From contig JBAOHX010000002.1 in assembly GCA_037044955.1 (NCBI GenBank), forward strand, positions 806,001-870,000: a stretch of 64,000 nt of DNA, written 5' to 3'. Positions within the stretch are counted from its first letter, which is position 1. Every line of letters begins with the position of its first letter. Below are positions 59,349-64,000 of the stretch, piece by piece. This DNA is from JAJXWB01 sp037044955. Lineage in GTDB: Bacteria; Pseudomonadota; Alphaproteobacteria; Rhizobiales; Beijerinckiaceae. A model generated the notes under the pieces. That model saw only the letters and a program-made list of their open reading frames with translations. It searched no databases and was not told the DNA's origin. A program made the translations under genes and the position numbers.

Positions 59349-59416
59349 GGGATCGCCGGCTTCCGGCCGGCAAGCCGGACCGTCGCCTTTAGGGCCGGCT
59401 GGAAGCCGGCGGTCCC
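59349..59416. repeat. REP-like GGGACCGCCGGCTTCC doublet
   Basis: The arms run GGGATCGCCGGCTTCCGGCC and GGCTGGAAGCCGGCGGTCCC, each continued by a GGC or GCC, inverted about 22 bp apart. Between uvrD and the radical SAM gene. Confidence 0.7.
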
Positions 59417-59555
59417 GGCTGGCCGCTTTGCATGGGCGCCGGACGCCGTGTATTGTGCCTGCGTGCCGGTCGCGGCCCCAATTTCGCCTCGGAACAAGGC
59501 TTTGAGAGCGCCCAGATGGCGGGCCCGGCCTTGGAGAGAGACAGTCAGCGCTGAA

Positions 59556-60836
59556 ATGACGACCCAGAAAGAACCCGGCAATTCCTCGAGCGCCTTTTCG
59601 CCGCGTCGGCTGCTGCAATGGGCGGCGAGCCCCGCCGTGCTCGATTTCATCGGGCGCGACCGGGCGGACGCGGTCGCCTCCTTCGTCAACAACCATCTGA
59701 TCCTGAAGCTGCGCCAGCGCCGCGCCTATGCGCAGTCGCAGGCGCAGGACGAGGCGGCGCAGGCCTATCTGAAGACGCATTTCTGCCGGCGCCCGTTCAA
59801 TACGATGGAGACGACGCACACCGGCCTCGTCTTCGCCTGCTGCCCGGTCTACCTGCCGACGCCGATCGGCCGGCTCGACGAGAACCATCGCGACGTCTGG
59901 CACAGCGATATCGCCAACAAGATCCGCGACTCCATCATCGACGGCTCCTATTCTTACTGCGACCATGTCAATTGCCCGTTCATCGCCGGCCGCCAGCTCG
60001 AGCCGCGCGACAGCGACGAGGCGCGCGAATTCATCGAGCATCACCGCAAGGGCCGCGCCGTGCCGCCGCCGCCGCTGCAGGTGGTTCTGTCGCACGACAA
60101 GTCCTGCAATCTCGCCTGCCCATCCTGCCGGTCCGGCATCTACGTCGCCAACAAGGCGCGGCAGGCCAAGCTCGACGACCTCACGGAAAAATCCCTGCTG
60201 CCGATGCTGAAGGACGCGGGCGAAGTCATCATCACCGGCTCGGGCGACGCCTTCGGCTCCAACCACTTCCGCAATCTCATCAAGCGGCTGACGGCGAGCG
60301 ACGACTACAAGGGGCTGCAGATCCACCTGCACACCAACGGCCAGTTGTTCGACGAGCGCGCCTGGCGCGACCTCAACCTGTCGGGCCATGTCGGCGCGGT
60401 GCAGATTTCGATCGACGCGGCGCAGGCCGATACCTACGCCAACGTGCGCCGGCCCGGCAATTTCGAGCGTCTCCTCAAGAATCTCGCCTTCCTCAAGCGC
60501 ATGCGCGAGGAAGGCCAGATCCAGCACCTGATGTTCTCGATGGTGGTGCAGGACGCCAATTACCGGGAAATGCCGGCCTTCGTGAAAATGGGCCAGGATT
60601 TTGCCGCCGACAGCGTGATGTTCAACATGTACCGGCAGCGCGACGTCTTCAGCAAGAGCGAGTACGAGGACGCCTTCATCGGCGATCCGCACCATCCCGA
60701 CCATGCGGATTTCCTCGAAATCCTGCACGCGCCGGAGCTCTACCTGCCGATCTCCAATCTCGGCAATCTCGCGGCCTATGCGCCCGCCGGCTGGCTGGAC
60801 GCCGAAAAGCACGCGATCGGCCAGGCGGCGGAGTAA
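59556..60836 (+). CDS. Radical SAM protein with extra cysteine motifs
   Basis: 426 aa. Radical SAM site CNLACPSC (CxxxCxxC) in SHDKSCNLACPSCRSGI near residue 190, with GEVIITGSGDAFGS as the following strand. Upstream is a second Cys group (FCRRPF...FACCPVYL and YCDHVNCPF), perhaps a SPASM/twitch-like auxiliary cluster placed N-terminally. It cannot be tied to a substrate: no peptide precursor or partner gene is recognised within 3 kb. The start at 59556 follows a GGAGAGAG site. Intact frame. Confidence 0.88.
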   Translation: MTTQKEPGNSSSAFSPRRLLQWAASPAVLDFIGRDRADAVASFVNNHLILKLRQRRAYAQSQAQDEAAQAYLKTHFCRRPFNTMETTHTGLVFACCPVYLPTPIGRLDENHRDVWHSDIANKIRDSIIDGSYSYCDHVNCPFIAGRQLEPRDSDEAREFIEHHRKGRAVPPPPLQVVLSHDKSCNLACPSCRSGIYVANKARQAKLDDLTEKSLLPMLKDAGEVIITGSGDAFGSNHFRNLIKRLTASDDYKGLQIHLHTNGQLFDERAWRDLNLSGHVGAVQISIDAAQADTYANVRRPGNFERLLKNLAFLKRMREEGQIQHLMFSMVVQDANYREMPAFVKMGQDFAADSVMFNMYRQRDVFSKSEYEDAFIGDPHHPDHADFLEILHAPELYLPISNLGNLAAYAPAGWLDAEKHAIGQAAE

Positions 60837-60856
60837 AGTTCAAGCTGGGCGGCTTC

Positions 60857-61070
60857 CCGTCATTGCGAGGAGGCAGTCTGCGAAGTCGGCCATAGCCGAC
60901 TTCGCATGAAAGGCCGACCTGCGAAGTCGGCTATAGCCGACTTCGAATGAAAGGCCGACGCGGCGATCCATCCCCGTGTCTTGCCGGGCGCCCCGGGGAT
61001 GGATTGCTTCGTCGCACAACACGAAGTCGGCTATAGCCGACTTCGCAAAGACGGCTCCTCGCAATGACGG
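60857..61070. repeat. GTCATTGCGAGGAG element, copy C, with three nested GAAGTCGGC palindromes
   Basis: Outer arms CCGTCATTGCGAGGAG / CTCCTCGCAATGACGG, inner GCGATCCATCCCC/GGGGATGGATTGC. Nested: TGCGAAGTCGGC-CATA-GCCGACTTCGCA (60879-60906), CGAAGTCGGCTATAGCCGACTTCG (60922-60945), both in a 41-bp tandem duplication starting at 60879 and 60920, and a third palindrome at 61022-61045. No gene. Confidence 0.9.
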
Positions 61071-61089
61071 CTCTCTGGAGAGGCGGCCC

Positions 61090-61632
61090 ATGATGCCCAC
61101 GCCCGACGCTATCGTGTCCTTCTGGATCGAGGCCGGCCCCGACCGCTGGTTCACGGCCGATGCCGATTTCGACGCGCTGCTGCGCTCCCGCTTCCTGCCC
61201 GCGCACGAGGACGCCGTGCGCGGCGATCTGCCGGACTGGGGCGCCTCGCCCGAAGGCGCGCTGGCGCTGATTCTCCTGACCGACCAGTTTCCGCGCAACA
61301 TGTTCCGCGCGACGCCGCGCGCGTTTGCGACCGACGCGCTGGCGGTGCGCGTCGCGGAAAAGGCGGTGGCGCGCGCCTTCGACCGCGCCTACCGGCCGCC
61401 GCTGCGACGCTTCTTCTACCTGCCGTTCATGCACGCCGAGAACGTTGTCCTGCAGAAGCGCTGCGAAGCCCTTTGCGCGACCTCGGGCGATGCGGAGGGC
61501 CTGCAATTTGCGATCGTGCATCGCGAGATCATCGAGAGATTCGGGCGCTTTCCCCATCGCAATCCCATTCTCGGGCGCGCGATGACGGGCGAGGAACAGG
61601 CCTTCCTCGACGACGGCGGCTTTTCCGGCTGA
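61090..61632 (+). CDS. DUF924 family protein
   Basis: 180 aa. DUF924 landmarks: IVSFWIEAGPDRWF, LILLTDQFPRNMFR, DRAYRPPLRRFFYLPFMHAEN and a conserved FGRFPHRN. Family members are small helical proteins of unknown function, once linked to S-type or transmembrane-free hydrolase folds; none is assigned here. ATG 61090 (ATGATG) follows an AGGCGG site; the frame runs on into repeat upstream. Confidence 0.88.
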   Translation: MMPTPDAIVSFWIEAGPDRWFTADADFDALLRSRFLPAHEDAVRGDLPDWGASPEGALALILLTDQFPRNMFRATPRAFATDALAVRVAEKAVARAFDRAYRPPLRRFFYLPFMHAENVVLQKRCEALCATSGDAEGLQFAIVHREIIERFGRFPHRNPILGRAMTGEEQAFLDDGGFSG

Positions 61633-61728
61633 GGCCGGGCCGCGGCTGGGGGAGCGACCATCGGACGCTTGCATCGCCCGTGCCCCCGCGTGCTAGCGTG
61701 ATCCCAGCATTCCGAGTCGGAGACAAAT

Positions 61729-63444
61729 ATGACGGGCGCCGCAGGCGCGCCGACGGCGCCGCAATTCCGGGAACTCTTCGCCCCCAAGCTGCTTACGGTG
61801 CTGCGCGAAGGCTATACGCTCCAGCATCTGCAGCAGGATGCGCTGGCCGGCCTCACAGTGGCGGTCGTCGCCATCCCGCTCTCCATGGCCATCGCCATCG
61901 CCTCCGGCGCCAGTCCCGCGGCGGGGCTGACGACGGCGATCGTCGGCGGCTTTCTCATTTCCGCGCTCGGCGGCAGCCGCTTCCAGATCGGCGGGCCGGC
62001 GGGCGCCTTCATCGTGCTGGTCGCCAAGACCATCGAGACGCAGGGCTACGACGGGTTTCTGCTCGCCACGATCATGGCCGGCCTGATGCTGCTCGGCCTC
62101 GGCTATCTGAAGCTCGGCTCGCTCATCAAATACATCCCGCACAGCGTGCTCGTCGCGTTTACGGCCGGCATCGCCGTCATCATCATGGCGAGCCAGATGC
62201 GCGACGTGTTCGGCCTGTCGCTCGCGCGCGAGCCGGCCGCCTTCGTGCCGAAAGTCGAAGCCTTGTGGGCGGCGCGCGCGAGCTTCAATGTCGCCGCGCT
62301 CGGCATCGCGGTCGCCACGCTGTGCGCGATCCTGTCGCTGCAATTCTGGAATCCGCGCTTTCCCGGGCTTCTGGTCGCGGTGGCGGTCATATCGGTCGCG
62401 GCTTTCGCGCTGAACCTGCCGGTCGAGACGATCGGCGCGCGCTTCGGCGCGCTGCCGAGCGCGCCGCCGGCGCCGCATCTGCCGGCGCTGTCTTTGGCCA
62501 AGATCGTCGACGTCGCGCCGGCCGCCTTCGCCATGGCGCTGCTCGGCGGCATCGAATCGCTGCTGTCGGCGGCGGTCGCCGACGGCATGACAGGCCGGCG
62601 CCACCGCTCCAATTGCGAGCTGGTGGCGCAGGGCTACGCCAATATCGCCTCGGCCCTGTTCGGCGGCCTGTGCGCCACCGGCACGATCGCGCGCACCGCG
62701 ACCAACGTGCGCGCCCATGCGCACGGGCCGGTCGCGGGCATGTTGCATGCGGTCTTCGTGCTCGTGTTCATGCTGGTCGCCGGCCCGCTCGTCGCCTATG
62801 TGCCGCTCGCCGCGCTCGCCGCCGTTCTCGTCATCGTCTCCTGGAACATGATCGAGAAGGAGGAGATCCGCGCGATCTTCCGGCGCGACCCCGCGGAGGC
62901 CGGCATATTCCTGGTCACCGTCGGGCTGACGGTGTTTCGCGACGTTTCGGAAGCGATCGCGGTGGGCGTGACGCTCGGCTCGCTGCTGTTCATGCATCGC
63001 ATGGCGAGCGTGGTCGAGGCGACGACCCATACGCGACTGGTCGAGCCCGACGCGCCAGACGTCGTCGGCGGGGCGGATACGGCGCATGATTTCGACGCGC
63101 GCGGCATTGCGGTGCTGTCGCTGCGCGGGCCGTTGTTCTTCGGGGCGGCCGGCTTCGTTTCCTCCGTGCTCGACCGGATCGGCGAAAAGCCGCGCGGCTT
63201 CGTGCTCGATCTCGGCCGCGTGCCCTTCATCGACGAGACGGCGGCGCACGCCCTGATCGCCTTCTTCCGCAAGGCGCAGAAGCGCGGCGTGCGCGTGGCG
63301 ATCGCCGGCGTGCAGAAGCCGGTGCTGCGCGCGCTGCTCCAGAACGGGCTCGACCGCCATGTCGTGACACTGGCGCCCGATGTCGAGATCGCGCGCCGGC
63401 GCCTTTCGACGGCGGCGGACAAGCTGCTGGCGGAAAGCGCCTGA
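61729..63444 (+). CDS. SulP-family anion transporter with STAS domain
   Basis: 571 aa. About 12-14 membrane helices (28-445) with the SulP core: AGLTVAVVAIPLSMAIAIASG, FQIGGPAGAFIVL, and the NLGRV-type region ANVRAHAHGP; then a cytoplasmic STAS domain (about 465-560; DARGIAVLSLRGPLFFG, VLDLGRVPFIDETAAHAL). Transports sulfate, bicarbonate or another anion. Intact frame, ATG 61729. Confidence 0.93.
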   Translation: MTGAAGAPTAPQFRELFAPKLLTVLREGYTLQHLQQDALAGLTVAVVAIPLSMAIAIASGASPAAGLTTAIVGGFLISALGGSRFQIGGPAGAFIVLVAKTIETQGYDGFLLATIMAGLMLLGLGYLKLGSLIKYIPHSVLVAFTAGIAVIIMASQMRDVFGLSLAREPAAFVPKVEALWAARASFNVAALGIAVATLCAILSLQFWNPRFPGLLVAVAVISVAAFALNLPVETIGARFGALPSAPPAPHLPALSLAKIVDVAPAAFAMALLGGIESLLSAAVADGMTGRRHRSNCELVAQGYANIASALFGGLCATGTIARTATNVRAHAHGPVAGMLHAVFVLVFMLVAGPLVAYVPLAALAAVLVIVSWNMIEKEEIRAIFRRDPAEAGIFLVTVGLTVFRDVSEAIAVGVTLGSLLFMHRMASVVEATTHTRLVEPDAPDVVGGADTAHDFDARGIAVLSLRGPLFFGAAGFVSSVLDRIGEKPRGFVLDLGRVPFIDETAAHALIAFFRKAQKRGVRVAIAGVQKPVLRALLQNGLDRHVVTLAPDVEIARRRLSTAADKLLAESA

Positions 63445-63769
63445 CGCGCGTCACGCGCGCGCGGCGCTGGTCATGCGCGCTGCGCGCTTGCCGCAGGTCG
63501 TGTGCGCTACGCGCGCGCTTGGCGCAGGTCGTGCGCGCTATGCGCGCGCTATGCCGCAAGTCGTGCAGCAGGCTGCGCAATTCCTGCGCCGGGCGGCGCG
63601 CGTCGCGCCGGAACGAATCGAGACGTTCGGCAAGCGCCGCGCCGAGGGACTGGCGCGCGGCGTCCGGTTCGCTCGTCATGCGGCGCACGATCGGCAGGAG
63701 GCGAATTTCCGCGCGCAGGCGGTCCGCCTCGTCCTCGTCCCAATCGGCGATGTCGGCCGGCCCCAGCAT
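63227..63769 (-). CDS. Possible small gene, uncertain
   Basis: Start ATG 63769 with a GGGGGA site on the minus strand. The first 60 residues (MLGPADIADWDEDEADRLRA..., LGAALAERLDSFRRDARRPAQ) look like real protein: charged and helical. The remainder runs through degenerate tandem repeats (63450-63600; HDLR...-type units) and overlaps the 3' end of the SulP gene by 218 bp, which is unlikely to be coding. A frame error near the repeats could hide the true end. Confidence 0.35.
   Translation of the reverse strand: MLGPADIADWDEDEADRLRAEIRLLPIVRRMTSEPDAARQSLGAALAERLDSFRRDARRPAQELRSLLHDLRHSARIARTTCAKRARSAHDLRQARSAHDQRRARVTRVRRFPPAACPPPSKGAGARSRHRAPVSRHGGRARSGAARAAPASARRRSPRARRASAPCGRRRSGRAPPSRR
63450..63600. 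repeat. Degenerate GC-rich tandem repeat
   Basis: Roughly 27-32 bp units with GGTCGTGCGCGCTATGCG-type cores, about four copies. Gene-free DNA between SulP and the DUF1993 gene except the doubtful minus-strand frame. From 63601 to 63900 nothing else was recognised. Confidence 0.5.
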
Positions 63770-63927
63770 GTATCCCCCACCGCGTGACCCGCGAGAGCTA
63801 CGCGCTCGCGCCGCGCATTCAAAATGCCGAAAGTCATATGCGCCAATCGGTCGCGCGCTTGTTTTCGGCGGACGAAAAGATAGCCTGACGCAAACCGACA
63901 ACGGAAACGCGAAGCAAGGAGCGCGCC

Positions 63928-64000
63928 ATGGCTATTTCACTCTACGACGTCAGTGTCGCCGGATTTCTGCAGACGCTGGCGGGCGTGGCGGGCTTTCTGG
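63928..64000 (+). CDS. DUF1993 family protein, 3' end cut by window
   Basis: Only the first 24 residues are present: MAISLYDVSVAGFLQTLAGVAGFL, the standard N-terminus of DUF1993 proteins. A good AAGGAG ribosome site precedes the ATG by 8 bp. Function unknown. Confidence 0.75.
   Translation, partial: MAISLYDVSVAGFLQTLAGVAGFL

Noticed and set aside
60857..61070. CRISPR array
   Set aside because: Only three palindromes, two of them in a simple tandem; spacers are not unique equal-length sequences and no cas gene is present.

Overview
The window is chromosomal DNA from a high-GC alphaproteobacterium. It fits Hyphomicrobiales (Rhizobiales) best and could be a Beijerinckiaceae/Methylocystaceae-type genome, but the family is an inference. 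The evidence is the full alphaproteobacterial division and cell-wall cluster (mraZ to ftsZ, then lpxC, bamD, recN, ligA), a meso-diaminopimelate MurE, an ArsR-methyltransferase/metF/metH methionine block, likely CtrA and CcrM sites, and Rhizobiales-style intergenic repeats.

Layout. 1-5.7 kb: ArsR/methyltransferase fusion (cut by the window edge), metF and metH. 5.8-13.9 kb: mixed genes, namely an SDR, a TauD-type dioxygenase, two divergent peptidoglycan hydrolases sharing an AT-rich promoter with a CtrA site, an acyl-CoA ligase, a VOC protein, the RNase P RNA, a membrane acyltransferase and a small exported protein. 14.0-34.7 kb: the dcw cluster mraZ-rsmH-ftsL-ftsI-murE-murF-mraY-murD-ftsW-murG-murC-murB-[membrane protein]-ddlB-ftsQ-ftsA-ftsZ, mostly with overlapping start and stop codons. 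35.0-41.3 kb: lpxC, bamD, recN, ligA. 41.4-64.0 kb: housekeeping and accessory genes, including aminopeptidase P, prmA, PhzF and Nudix proteins, two HAD hydrolases, fadH, lrgAB, a P450, an amidase with a histone-H1-like tail, a tail-to-tail hicB/hicA pair, a UvrD-type helicase, an orphan radical SAM protein, DUF924, SulP and the start of a DUF1993 gene. No CRISPR array, prophage, transposase or tRNA was seen.

Two themes cross the window. First, eight conserved genes (rsmH, murD, murB, recN, ligA, the M24 peptidase, fadH, uvrD) each carry one apparent extra base. Most are essential and all eight errors go the same way, so I read them as insertion-type sequencing errors. They create false long fusions (RsmH-FtsL, MurD-FtsW, MurB-membrane protein, UvrD-HicA), and I annotate the repaired genes. 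Second, the intergenic DNA is a mosaic of palindromic repeats. The most interesting is a 22-28 bp palindrome built around GAAGTCGGC/GCCGACTTC. It lies alone, in a 41-bp tandem, nested in larger inverted-repeat elements, at the stop codon of prmA, and inside lpxC. In lpxC it changes the frame: either a real disruption of a normally essential gene, or an in-frame coding insertion hidden by one missing base.
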